The notes under the pieces were generated by a model, which was given only the letters and a program-made list of their open reading frames with translations, made no database searches and was not told the DNA's origin. The translations under genes and the position numbers were made by a program. A DNA stretch of 64,000 bases, taken from positions 1,551,941-1,615,940 of the forward strand of contig NZ_RQJO01000007.1 in assembly GCF_003858635.1 (NCBI RefSeq), written 5' to 3'. Source of the DNA: Larkinella rosea. GTDB taxonomy: Bacteria > Bacteroidota > Bacteroidia > Cytophagales > Spirosomataceae. Positions 38,130 to 46,915 of this stretch are shown here, one piece after another (positions within the stretch are counted from its first letter, which is position 1; each line of letters opens with the position of its first letter).

Positions 38130-38213
38130 CTAATTTCCGATGCTGACTTTTCTGGTTTGAACCGAATTTCCCAGCCGCAACCGGATCAGGAAAAAATCGT
38201 TGACACCCACCAG
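38130..38213 (-). pseudogene. Relic of a T9SS sorting-domain 3' end
   Basis: On the minus strand this reads LVGVNDFFLIRLRLGNSVQT followed by RKVSIGN and a stop. It aligns without gaps to the last 27 residues of both CotH proteins (LVGANGFFLIQLRQGNSIQS, then KKISIGK). No homologous coding sequence continues upstream, where the terminator of the LiaF-like operon begins at 38231. It is best read as the tail of a deleted T9SS cargo gene. Confidence 0.8.
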
Positions 38214-38230
38214 AAATCCGGGCACAAAAA

Positions 38231-38256
38231 AATGGGCCAAATCCCATTGGCCCATT
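38231..38256 (-). terminator. Terminator of the LiaF-like/PspC operon
   Basis: AATGGGCCAA pairs with TTGGCCCATT around a six-base loop; on the minus strand it is followed by seven Ts (plus-strand As 38226-38232). Confidence 0.88.
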
Positions 38257-38294
38257 CGCACAAAATTGTCAGTTTGTTATTTTCAGACTACGTC

Positions 38295-39305
38295 TTAATA
38301 CCGTTCAACGGCAAACCGGGACACCCCGCCTTCGTAGTGAATGATTATTTTTTTGGCACTGGCCCCATACCCCGGGGTTTGGTAATTTCCTCCTCCGATT
38401 TCGTCAAAACCGTCGAGCTTTTTGAACGTAAGGGCGCCCTGGGTTTCAACCTGACAACCAACAGTTTTCGGAATTTTCAGTGTTACTGAGGTTACCCCGG
38501 ACTCGATTTTTACGTCCGACAAGGGAGCGCGGTCACCCAATTTCAATTCGATCTCGGCGGCTCCGGCCCCCAGCTTCACCGATTTTACGGCGTAGGCGCT
38601 TAAATCGAAGTTGGCCTGCCCGGCACCGATTCCAAAGTCAAACGACCAGGTAGGTTTCGCATTCAGTCGCAGATCCACCAGATTGACCAACTCCCCGGAT
38701 TTAATGTCAATTTCGTCGTCGTCCAGCTTCAGTTCAATATCCGCCGAACGTGAGTTATCATTGCGGTTGACCGACATGCTGTATTTACTGACGCTCATTT
38801 TGGTATCCGCTTCCACCAGACTATCGGAAGGCGTGCCGATGTAAAACCGCCCCGCCCCGCTTTCAAACTTCAGCGTTGCCTGGTCGATCGTGGCATCCAT
38901 CGGCTCAGCAATGTGACTGGTTTGCACCTTGGGGCGGTTTTCATGCTGATCGTCGTCATTGTCATGATCGTCGTCGTTTGAATTGTCATCATCATCGTCC
39001 TCATCATCATGATTGTACCGATAGTCGTACCTGTCATTTCCCCACCGGCCGTGATTCCAGCGATCGTTATGGAAAAATCCGAAGAAAGCGAGCGGCACCG
39101 AAACCGCCAGCAGAACGGTAGTGACCAGAGCCGCAGCCGGATTTGACCGGGAGAATATCAGATTCAAACCGGCCAGAATGATCAGGACCGGCCAGAACCG
39201 GGAGAAAAAATCCCAGTCGATGTAAAACCAGCCGTAATTCCGCGCCATAAACAGCACGCCCAGCGTGATGAGGGCAATGCCCCAGAATAATCCTGTTCGC
39301 TTCAT
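38295..39305 (-). CDS. LiaF-like membrane protein (DUF5668-type N-terminus, toastrack-like C-terminus)
   Basis: A 336-residue envelope protein. Three to four hydrophobic segments occupy the first 80 residues (GIALITLGVLFMARNYGW; FWPVLIILAGLNLIF; LVTTVLLAVSVPLAFFGFF). A strongly Asp/His-rich linker of about 35 residues follows, and then a beta-rich domain (about 135-330) resembling DUF4097/LiaF C-terminal domains. Such proteins act in cell-envelope stress control in Firmicutes; the PspC-domain gene 14 bases upstream strengthens that reading. The acidic linker could bind cations (inference). Confidence 0.78.
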   Translation of the reverse strand: MKRTGLFWGIALITLGVLFMARNYGWFYIDWDFFSRFWPVLIILAGLNLIFSRSNPAAALVTTVLLAVSVPLAFFGFFHNDRWNHGRWGNDRYDYRYNHDDEDDDDDNSNDDDHDNDDDQHENRPKVQTSHIAEPMDATIDQATLKFESGAGRFYIGTPSDSLVEADTKMSVSKYSMSVNRNDNSRSADIELKLDDDEIDIKSGELVNLVDLRLNAKPTWSFDFGIGAGQANFDLSAYAVKSVKLGAGAAEIELKLGDRAPLSDVKIESGVTSVTLKIPKTVGCQVETQGALTFKKLDGFDEIGGGNYQTPGYGASAKKIIIHYEGGVSRFAVERY

Positions 39306-39319
39306 GTGTCGGCGGGCGG

Positions 39320-39835
39320 TTATTGTGGCGGATTGTTTGAAGCATACGGATCAGACGTGCCGGTATTGTACGGATCGGATCCGCTGGTATACCGGTCGTT
39401 GGAAGGAGGTCCGTCGTGATGGGAACCTTTGTTCCGATCCTTGACAATCAGCCAGGCACCGATGCCAATCAGAATGAGCGGCCACATGTCGCCGAAATTG
39501 ATGTCAAACCACCGGTCGAGTAGAAAGAGAAACCCGATTCCGACCAAAATTGCCCCACCGACGAGGTTACCATTGCGTTCATTCGAATTCATGGTTGTGT
39601 ACAGATTAGTTGAAGGTTCAGACTGATAAGTTGAATAAGAATAAGCGGAAACCCGTTCCGGTAATACAATCCACAAGATAATGTAAATTATCAGGGACGG
39701 AACATGCGGCAGGAAAAAGCCGGCAACGAACAGGACACGAACCAGGGTTCGGTCGATGTTGAAATAATTGGCCAGACCGGCGGCTACCCCACCCAATTTG
39801 GCTTCGTCGCGAAGACGTTCTAAGCGTTTAGTCAT
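39320..39835 (-). CDS. PspC-domain membrane protein
   Basis: A 171-residue protein with a PspC domain at residues 1-60 (KLGGVAAGLANYFNIDRTLVR, shortened pattern, then the TM segment IIYIILWIVLP), a second hydrophobic pair (about 90-130; GGAILVGIGFLFLL, MWPLILIGIGAWLIV) and a Ser/Gly/Pro-rich tail. It leads a two-gene operon with the LiaF-like protein. PspC proteins sense inner-membrane stress; no PspA or regulator gene is adjacent here. Confidence 0.88.
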   Translation of the reverse strand: MTKRLERLRDEAKLGGVAAGLANYFNIDRTLVRVLFVAGFFLPHVPSLIIYIILWIVLPERVSAYSYSTYQSEPSTNLYTTMNSNERNGNLVGGAILVGIGFLFLLDRWFDINFGDMWPLILIGIGAWLIVKDRNKGSHHDGPPSNDRYTSGSDPYNTGTSDPYASNNPPQ

Positions 39836-39979
39836 GAGCGTATTAGTTAAAATACGATGTAAACGTAGAGCGGTTTTCGGTAGCTTGAAAGGAAGAAAGG
39901 AAGAATGGACGCGGGTTCGGATGAAAGTACGTATTACATGATAATAGGTAATACATACTACCGGGTTTAACCTAATAAT

Positions 39980-40606
39980 TCAATCGTCGGTCTCCAGGAT
40001 TTCCAGAATATCCATCAAATCGCCAAAATCCCGGGAACCGGGACGGTCTTCGTCTCCACCCGTCAACGCAATTCCCTGAATCGGAAGTTCGCCCAAAATT
40101 TCGGTTACGGTATCCGCCGTAAAGCCAATCCCGAGCAGAATGGGATACCGTGCCGCCAGATTTATTAAGACGGTTTTCAGGTCCTCATCCAGGTGTATGG
40201 CGCCTTTTGACTCGAGTAAATAATAGTCGACCTGATCGGACTGGCTGGATGAAAAGAACGACTCCAGCTGATCGAGCGTCAGTTGCGAAAGGTCGGTTTT
40301 CAGAATGACCCGGCAATCGAACGTCGAGATGTAGGGTAATAAGGCCGATTCTTCGATCTGAAGTACGTCCGGTTGGTACTGTTCCAGCAATCGCTCAATC
40401 TCGATGGCATCAATGGACGTCGTTTCGCCGACGATGTGCAAACCGGCCACCCACGACCGGATTTCCTTGAATGTATCCGGAGCCACGTACTCCGGCGAAC
40501 TTGCGTCCATCGAAAAACCGAGTAGATCGACGCCCATGCCGGCACAATACCGGGCATCACTCAGGTTGGTTACATTACTTATTTTAACGATGGTTCGAAG
40601 CGCCAT
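39980..40606 (-). CDS. TrpF-like protein, probably not a functional phosphoribosylanthranilate isomerase
   Basis: A 208-residue TIM-barrel protein of the TrpF family. The order of motifs is kept: KISN at 8-11 replaces the KICG motif with its catalytic Cys (Ser10 instead), LQIEES at 82-87 replaces the QLHG region, and YLLESKG at 129-135 has Glu where the catalytic Asp is expected and lacks the GGTG loop. The C-terminal phosphate-binding end is partly kept (LTGGDEDRPGSRDF). No trp genes are nearby. It likely binds a related phosphorylated ligand or has another role; the substitutions are seen, the loss of activity is inferred. Confidence 0.7.
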   Translation of the reverse strand: MALRTIVKISNVTNLSDARYCAGMGVDLLGFSMDASSPEYVAPDTFKEIRSWVAGLHIVGETTSIDAIEIERLLEQYQPDVLQIEESALLPYISTFDCRVILKTDLSQLTLDQLESFFSSSQSDQVDYYLLESKGAIHLDEDLKTVLINLAARYPILLGIGFTADTVTEILGELPIQGIALTGGDEDRPGSRDFGDLMDILEILETDD

Positions 40607-40896
40607 GCTGGTTTTTGGTTTTCAGTTTGCGGTTTTCAGTGCGTTTGAATGGTTGTGTACAAATCACAACAAATCCGTTCGGGAAAGCACCGAAGCACTG
40701 GGGTTGATCTAAAAACCGAAACCCGTTTCGCAAAAGTAAGACCGGTTTGAACATTCAAACCACGAATTCCATAAAAATTGTTTGCGGGAAGGTCGAATAC
40801 ATTTACTTTTCATCCTTTTACATTTATCATTGTTGTCAGACACACTGCTCTGAAATCCAGACTGCGATTCACACAACTTAATTCCTACTCCCTTGC
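40607..40896. other. Divergent intergenic region of the TrpF-like and patatin genes
   Basis: No gene is seen. A 7-bp hairpin (GGTTTGA/TCAAACC, 40744-40761) and words like GGTTTTCAG also present in the palindromes of the right-hand locus are visible. TTG at 40778-40780 and TACATTTA at 40798-40805, 17 bases apart, are the best promoter candidate for the patatin gene. Confidence 0.4.
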
Positions 40897-42765
40897 ATGG
40901 CAACCCGACTAAATCCGGCCCAAAACAACCTTCTACAAACCAGTCTCACCCAGTTATTCGGCGACTTTGATGCGCCAACCCTGGCCACGCTTACCCCCCT
41001 CCTGGAGTGGGTCGAAATCCGGGGTGGCGAATGCCTGTTACGCCAGAACGAGCCCGGCGATTCGATGTATTTCGTCATCAGCGGCCGCTTACAGGCTTTG
41101 GTAACGGCGGAAAACGGCCAATCCCGAAAAATCGGGGAAATCATGCGGGGCGAAACGGTGGGCGAAACCGCCCTGATTACGAACGAACCCCGGAATGCCT
41201 CCGTTTTTGCGCTGCGGGATACGGTGCTGGTCCGCCTGTCGAAAACCGCCTTCGATCAGGTCATCAACAAACACCCGGCGGTTGCCTTAAACATGGCCAG
41301 GTGCATTATTCAACGACTGAAAAAAACGCCATTTTCGGAGCGTTTTCACAAAAAACCGGTCAATATTTGCCTGCTTGCACTGCACACTACGGTCGATTTA
41401 AGCGGAATTGCGCAAAAACTTCATGAACTCCTGCGGCTGAAAGGTACGGTTTTGTTGCTGACAAGCGACCAGCTCAGTCAACTGAAAACCGGTGAGAACG
41501 ACAACACCGCCGACTCTCCGCTCCGCCAGTTTTCGCACCGGCTCGATGACCTGGAGTCCCAGTATGAGTACGTGTTGCTCGTTGCCGATCCGGCGGATTC
41601 GGGGGGTACGCTGTCGGAGTGGTCGCAATTCTGTGTCCATCAGGCCGACGACATCTTACTGCTGGCCGACGCCCAGCAACCCTCAGATCGGTCGGCGGTT
41701 GAAGATCAACTGTCTCAAAAAGGGTTAATTAACGGACAGGCCGAAACCCTGATCCTCATTCATCCGGCCGACACCCTCATTCCCCGACATACGTCAAACT
41801 GGCTGAACAAACGCCCCCAGATTCATGCCCACTACCACATTCGCCGGGATTCGGAGCGCGATCTGGCCCGATTGAGCCGCATATTAAGCAACACGGCCAT
41901 CGGTTTCGTACTGGCCGGGGGCGGTGCACGCGGATTTGCGCACATAGGCGTCTTGAAGGCCCTTCAGGAGTACCGCATCCCCATTGACTTTGTGGCCGGA
42001 ACCAGTGTGGGCGGTTTAATTGCCAGTGCCATATCGTTTGATCAACCGGCCGAGACAGTCCGGAAACACGCCCGGAAAGGAGCGTTGTTCAATCCATCAA
42101 AAGATTACAACTTCCTCCCGCTGATTTCCCTCATCCGCGGCCAGCGGATGGAGCAGATGATCCGAAATACCATCGGCGATTTTCTGGGGAATATCGAACC
42201 AGACATTGAAGATTCCTGGCTAACGTTCTTTACGCTCTCCAGCAATTACACGCAGGCCCGGCCGGAAATCCACACCCGGGGATCAATGATTTATTACCTG
42301 CGGGCCACGACGGCCATTCCGGGTGTTTTTCCACCGATCATCGATGGCGATGATTTTCTGGTGGATGGCGGTTCGTTCAATAATTTCCCGGCCGATGTAA
42401 TGAGCCGGATGCCCGTTGGAAAAATCATTGGCGTGGATCTCACGATCGACAAGCCCCGGAAACTGACGATCACCCGCATTCCCAGCCCGACGGCGCTGCT
42501 GCGCGACCGGTTTCGGGCTAAAAAGCAGCGTAAATACCGCCTGCCTTCGCTTTCCTCGATTCTGCTCAATTCAACGCTGCTCTACAGTTCGTCACAGCGC
42601 GGGGCAGCCCGACAAATCGTCGATCTGTATTTCAACCCCGATGTCAGCCGGTTTAGCTTGATGAAGTGGAGTTCTTATGATAAAATTGTTGAAAAAGGAT
42701 ACGAACACGCGATGATCGTTCTGAAGCAGATGAGCGACACCGAACTGGCGGCCTACCGGTCCTGA
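40897..42765 (+). CDS. Patatin-like phospholipase with cyclic-nucleotide-binding domain (NTE-type)
   Basis: A 622-residue cytoplasmic or membrane-bound lipase resembling bacterial NTE proteins. Residues about 15-140 are a cNMP-binding fold (MYFVISGRLQAL, GETVGETALITNEPRNAS). Residues about 150-310 are a middle region with Rossmann-like strands but no intact P-loop. The patatin domain (about 335-505) has the oxyanion loop GGGARG (341-346), the nucleophile Ser370 in GTSVG and Asp490 in VDGG. It would hydrolyse phospholipids or lysophospholipids, with the N-terminus acting as a control domain; whether it binds cAMP is unknown. Monocistronic. Confidence 0.9.
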   Translation: MATRLNPAQNNLLQTSLTQLFGDFDAPTLATLTPLLEWVEIRGGECLLRQNEPGDSMYFVISGRLQALVTAENGQSRKIGEIMRGETVGETALITNEPRNASVFALRDTVLVRLSKTAFDQVINKHPAVALNMARCIIQRLKKTPFSERFHKKPVNICLLALHTTVDLSGIAQKLHELLRLKGTVLLLTSDQLSQLKTGENDNTADSPLRQFSHRLDDLESQYEYVLLVADPADSGGTLSEWSQFCVHQADDILLLADAQQPSDRSAVEDQLSQKGLINGQAETLILIHPADTLIPRHTSNWLNKRPQIHAHYHIRRDSERDLARLSRILSNTAIGFVLAGGGARGFAHIGVLKALQEYRIPIDFVAGTSVGGLIASAISFDQPAETVRKHARKGALFNPSKDYNFLPLISLIRGQRMEQMIRNTIGDFLGNIEPDIEDSWLTFFTLSSNYTQARPEIHTRGSMIYYLRATTAIPGVFPPIIDGDDFLVDGGSFNNFPADVMSRMPVGKIIGVDLTIDKPRKLTITRIPSPTALLRDRFRAKKQRKYRLPSLSSILLNSTLLYSSSQRGAARQIVDLYFNPDVSRFSLMKWSSYDKIVEKGYEHAMIVLKQMSDTELAAYRS

Positions 42766-42780
42766 GATTTTCTGGTGGCA

Positions 42781-42833
42781 ATCCGGCGGCAGTTGGGCGG
42801 TTTTCTAGAAGATCGCCCAACTACCGCCGGATC
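42781..42833. terminator. Bidirectional terminator between patatin and FadR-type genes
   Basis: A long stem (ATCCGGCGGCAGTTGGGCG, 42781-42799, with 42815-42833, one mismatch or bulge) with a 15-base loop. Its right arm covers the 3' end of the convergent regulator gene. Confidence 0.82.
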
Positions 42834-43516
42834 GAATTATAATAAACCGATAAATGAATGTGCATTGCTTTTCGGAATTCTTCCGGCGTGCCATCGTTCA
42901 GGATTTTGAACAGATCGTAGTGCGTAACCGGGTTAGCGGGTGCAACATGGTCGGCGGTGGTGGTGAGAGTCGCAAAAACATGTTCAAAAACCGGGAACAG
43001 CAAACTCTGAAACCGCTGGAAAGTTTCGTTACCGGTCATATCATACAGCTTCCCGTGAAATTCGATTTCGTCTTCTTTGCTTAAAACCGGTAGCGTTTTC
43101 TGTTTTTCGACAATCGCTTCCAGCTCGTCCAGGTCCTGCTGCGTTTTCCGGGCAAACAAAAATTCGGCAATCCCCATTTCCAGAATCAGCCGCAATTCAA
43201 AAATATCCTTCTGATTACTCTTGCTGAGAATAAACGGATTCAGCACTTTCTCAATCCCGGCCAGCAAATCCGGTTGCGCCATGATCATCCCGCGACGGGG
43301 ACGGGCCTCGACCATCCCCAGCATCCGTAACCGACTCAGAGCTTCCCGCACGACATTCCGGCTGACATTCAGTTTCTGCGCAATCTCCAGTTCGTTTGGG
43401 AGCGCATCACCCGGTTTGAAAGCGTTCTCGGTAAAATACTCCCGCAGGATATTTTCGACACGGTCCGTCATCGATAAACTCTCCAAGGGTTCCAACAGGC
43501 CTGATTTGGGATTCAT
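42821..43516 (-). CDS. FadR-type GntR regulator (FCD domain), probable regulator of the sialidase locus
   Basis: A 231-residue repressor. The winged helix-turn-helix (about residues 15-80) contains PNELEIAQKLNVSRNVVREA and the FCD effector domain (about 95-220) keeps acid/His metal- or ligand-binding positions (DEIEFHGKLYDMTGN). ATG 43516 is chosen; a longer reading from 43564 adds residues with no family likeness and crosses the promoter. FCD regulators such as NanR, ExuR and UxuR sense sugar acids, which fits the divergent catabolic locus. Its likely operator lies at 43591-43605. Confidence 0.88.
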   Translation of the reverse strand: MNPKSGLLEPLESLSMTDRVENILREYFTENAFKPGDALPNELEIAQKLNVSRNVVREALSRLRMLGMVEARPRRGMIMAQPDLLAGIEKVLNPFILSKSNQKDIFELRLILEMGIAEFLFARKTQQDLDELEAIVEKQKTLPVLSKEDEIEFHGKLYDMTGNETFQRFQSLLFPVFEHVFATLTTTADHVAPANPVTHYDLFKILNDGTPEEFRKAMHIHLSVYYNSIRR

Positions 43517-43532
43517 TGTCTTTTTTTTGGTG

Positions 43533-43540
43533 CAAATGTA
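43533..43540 (-). promoter_or_regulatory. Probable -7 element of the FadR-type gene
   Basis: On the minus strand this reads TACATTTG, matching TAnnTTTG. No clear -33 TTG was found at the usual distance. Confidence 0.4.
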
Positions 43541-43590
43541 ATGCAAACCGGTTGTATTAATCACTTTTTGAAGGATTATATCTTTTTTTA

Positions 43591-43629
43591 TACAAGTTCA
43601 TTGTAATTAAAATACGACTATTATATTTG
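43591..43629 (+). promoter_or_regulatory. susC promoter with overlapping operator
   Basis: TTG at 43601-43603 and a consensus -7 element TATATTTG at 43622-43629 are 18 bases apart. The dyad TACAA-GTTCA-TTGTA (43591-43605) overlaps the -33 element, where a bound FadR-type repressor would block transcription. Predicted start is about 43636, leaving a leader of about 78 bases. Confidence 0.65.
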
Positions 43630-43713
43630 TAGGACAAATGAAAAGATAGTATTTAATTCTCCCTTACAGCCACATCCCACTATATCATTCTATGATTCTA
43701 ACTATCTACTTCC

Positions 43714-46700
43714 ATGAAGACACTGCCAGGAAACTTTTTTAAGCTCATCGTTCTTTGTTGCTGGCTGATTCTGGGGCATCTCGCAAATGCCCAGACGCCA
43801 TTGGTCAAAGGAACTGTCACTTCGGGAGCCGACAACGCACCTCTCCCGTTTGTAACCGTGGTGGTCAAAGGCACTCAGACCGGGGTCACAACGGATGCCG
43901 CCGGCAAATTCACCATCAATGCCCCCGCCGACAAAACACTGGTTTTTAGTTACATCGGTTACGTCACCCGAGAAGTGACGCCCGGTAACCAAACCGAGCT
44001 GAGTGTCGTGCTGGAACCGGATCAGAAAACCCTGAACGAAGTCGTTGTCGTCGGTTACGGCTCGCAATCCCGCGAAACCGTCACCACTTCGATTTCCAAG
44101 CTGGATAACAAGGTATTGGAAAACATTCCCTACGCCAATGCGGCTTCGGCTTTGCAGGGAACCTTACCGGGCGTTCGAGTGCAGACGACCACCGGCCAGC
44201 CCGGTGCTGCTCCACGGGTCATCATTCGTGGCGGAAATTCGATCAACAATCCGGACGGTTCTTCTCCCTTATACATTATTGATGGCGTCATCCGGGCCGA
44301 CATGAACGACATCAATGCCGACGACATCGAAACCCTGCAAGTGCTGAAAGATGCTTCCTCCACGTCAATTTACGGCGCGCGGGGCGCGAACGGCGTGGTG
44401 ATTATTACAACGAAAAAGGGGAAAGCCGGGAAAATGCAGATTACGTTTCGCCAAAACACCACCTTTTCGCAACTGGCGAAGAAGTATAACATGATGTCGG
44501 CGCGGGATTACGTCTACTTTGGCCGATTGGGCGTATTGAATTCGGCTAAAAAGATTCCGGAACGCATGAGCGTGCTGAGCATTGCCAACAGCTTTGGAAC
44601 CGGTAACGATCTTTCCAACCGCACGTATTCGACGGTGCAATACCTCACGCCCCAGAACCAGTATAAACTCAGCGAAGGTTGGGAAAGCATTGCCGACCCC
44701 GCCGATCCGACCAAAACCCTCATCTTTAAAAATACCGACTGGCAGGATGTGCTGTTTCAAACCGGTATTTCCCAGAACTATTATCTGGGCGCAATGGGCG
44801 GCACCGAAAAAGGCAGTTACAACCTGGGTGTGGGGTATCTGAAATCGCAGGGGATCGCCATCAACACGGATTTCCGGCGATTTACCTTCGATCTGAGCGG
44901 TGATCTGAAGATTCGTGAGAAGCTGAAAGTGAACGCCTTTACCAACTTTACCAATTCGGGTAACAATCAGGTTTTCAACGATAACCAGATTTTCCAGCGG
45001 GCGCTGGCCCTTCCGCCTACGGCTAAACTGTATTTTGAAGACGGAACCATGTCACCCGGTTTTAACCGCTCGATCGGGAACCCGCTGTACCAGTTAAACC
45101 GCTATACCACCGATAACCAATTATACCGACTCACACTTGGTGGCGGTTTGACCTGGAATATCCTGCCGGGGCTGACGTTCGAGCCTTCGACCTCGCTCTA
45201 CGTCATCGAAACCAACAACAACTCCTTCCAGAAATCGTACCTGAACGGCCCCCTGGCGTTCATCGATTCGCGGGTGGCGACGGGCATGCGCCAGACGCAC
45301 TGGCAGCAGCAGGTCGACGCGATTCTGTCGTACAACAAAAGCATCAACCAGCACGGCCTGGATTTCATGCTGGGTACCTCCTATTTTGACCGGAAAATAT
45401 CGATGCTGTCGGCCACGGGCCAGGGCGCTTCGACGGACATTATTCCGACGCTGAACGCTTCGGCTACGGCGGTTGCTGTCAGCAGCTCGATTACCCGCCA
45501 GCGGATCATCAGCTTTTTCGGCCGCGCCAACTACAATTTCGCGCAGAAATACCTGCTTTCGCTGAACGCCCGCTACGACGGGGCTTCCAACCTCGGTTTG
45601 AACAACAAATGGGGTTTGTTTCCCGGAGCTTCCGTGGGCTGGAATATCCATAACGAATCATTCTGGAAAAGCCTCGGTCTGACCGGCGTAGTGAACACCC
45701 TGAAGCTGCGGTCGAGCTACGGTGTCAATGGAAATCTGGGACAACTGGGTGATTTTCAGGCGCAGGGCAACTACAACGTCGGCGCGCGTTACGACGGCAC
45801 GGCGGCCATTCAGAATACGGTTATTCCCAACTCGAACCTCAAGTGGGAACAGACGCAAACCTACGACGTCGGTCTGGACATCGGGCTGTTCAACGGACGC
45901 GTCAACCTGCTCGTCGATTATTTCAACAAACGGACCGACAACCTGCTGACCAACCTCGAACTGCCGCTGGAAACCGGCTTTCAATCCATTCTGACCAACT
46001 ACGGCAGCCTACAGAACCGGGGTTTTGAGGTTGAAATTTCGGGTACGATCATCCGCACAGAGTCCGGTTTCAACTGGAACGCCGGTTTTAACATCGCCAC
46101 CAATCAGCAGAAAATCCTGAAACTCCCGGCCAATGGCAACGAGCGAAACAGGGTCGGCGGAGTGCTGGTGTACGATCCCGAAACCGGCAAAAACGAGTGG
46201 CGTGGTGGTTTGCAGGAAGGCGGACGCATCGGCGATTATTACGCCTACAAGCAGCTCGGCATTTTTGCTACGGACGAAGAAGCCGCTGCCGCACCCATCG
46301 ACAACATTGTGCCGCTGGCCAGCAAAGTCAAGTTCGGGGGCGATGTCAACTGGCTGGACGTCGACGGGAACAAGCAGATCAATTCGTACGACCGGGTGTA
46401 TCTGGGCAATCCGTACCCGACCGTTACCGGCGGTTTTACGACGGCGTTCGCCTACAAGAACTTTACGCTGAATGCCCGGGCCGATTTTACGCTGGGCCAC
46501 ACGATTTACAACTATACGCGGGCCTTGTACAACGGTCAGTTTGTGGGCGAAAACAACGCGTCGAACGACATTCTGCGCTCGTGGCAAAAACCGGGTGACC
46601 AGACCGACATTGCCCGCTATTACTACGCCGATCAGCAGGTGCAAAGCAACCTCTTCCGGCAGAATTCGCTGTATTTTGAGAAAGGCGATTTCCTCGCTAT

Positions 46701-46902
46701 CCGTGAACTTACACTCGGATACAGTTTTCCCGGCGCACTCACCACGAAACTCGGACTGAGCAACCTGCGTCTGAATGTAACCGCTAATAACCTGAAATAT
46801 TTTACGAAATATTCCGGTCTGAACCCCGAAGAAGGTGGGCAGGACAACGGGCGGTATCCGGTTCCCCGCAATTTCATTGTTGGTCTGAATGTGTCATTTT
46901 AA
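43714..46902 (+). CDS. SusC/RagA-family TonB-linked outer-membrane transporter
   Basis: A 1062-residue transporter for glycans or peptides. In order: signal peptide (LIVLCCWLILGHLANAQ), CarboxypepD_reg-like domain (about 28-108), TonB-box-like region (LNEVVVVGYGS), plug domain (about 115-230, with the SusC signature LKDASSTSIYGARGANGVV) and a 22-strand barrel ending in Phe. The plug keeps the usual family order. It is the first gene of the locus, has its own promoter and precedes SusD by 13 bases. Substrate is set by the following enzymes. Confidence 0.95.
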   Translation: MKTLPGNFFKLIVLCCWLILGHLANAQTPLVKGTVTSGADNAPLPFVTVVVKGTQTGVTTDAAGKFTINAPADKTLVFSYIGYVTREVTPGNQTELSVVLEPDQKTLNEVVVVGYGSQSRETVTTSISKLDNKVLENIPYANAASALQGTLPGVRVQTTTGQPGAAPRVIIRGGNSINNPDGSSPLYIIDGVIRADMNDINADDIETLQVLKDASSTSIYGARGANGVVIITTKKGKAGKMQITFRQNTTFSQLAKKYNMMSARDYVYFGRLGVLNSAKKIPERMSVLSIANSFGTGNDLSNRTYSTVQYLTPQNQYKLSEGWESIADPADPTKTLIFKNTDWQDVLFQTGISQNYYLGAMGGTEKGSYNLGVGYLKSQGIAINTDFRRFTFDLSGDLKIREKLKVNAFTNFTNSGNNQVFNDNQIFQRALALPPTAKLYFEDGTMSPGFNRSIGNPLYQLNRYTTDNQLYRLTLGGGLTWNILPGLTFEPSTSLYVIETNNNSFQKSYLNGPLAFIDSRVATGMRQTHWQQQVDAILSYNKSINQHGLDFMLGTSYFDRKISMLSATGQGASTDIIPTLNASATAVAVSSSITRQRIISFFGRANYNFAQKYLLSLNARYDGASNLGLNNKWGLFPGASVGWNIHNESFWKSLGLTGVVNTLKLRSSYGVNGNLGQLGDFQAQGNYNVGARYDGTAAIQNTVIPNSNLKWEQTQTYDVGLDIGLFNGRVNLLVDYFNKRTDNLLTNLELPLETGFQSILTNYGSLQNRGFEVEISGTIIRTESGFNWNAGFNIATNQQKILKLPANGNERNRVGGVLVYDPETGKNEWRGGLQEGGRIGDYYAYKQLGIFATDEEAAAAPIDNIVPLASKVKFGGDVNWLDVDGNKQINSYDRVYLGNPYPTVTGGFTTAFAYKNFTLNARADFTLGHTIYNYTRALYNGQFVGENNASNDILRSWQKPGDQTDIARYYYADQQVQSNLFRQNSLYFEKGDFLAIRELTLGYSFPGALTTKLGLSNLRLNVTANNLKYFTKYSGLNPEEGGQDNGRYPVPRNFIVGLNVSF

Positions 46903-46915
46903 TTAAGGAACGATC

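Noticed and set aside
38157-38489. 110-codon plus-strand open frame
   Set aside because: It crosses the T9SS relic, the terminator and the antisense of the LiaF-like gene; no independent support.
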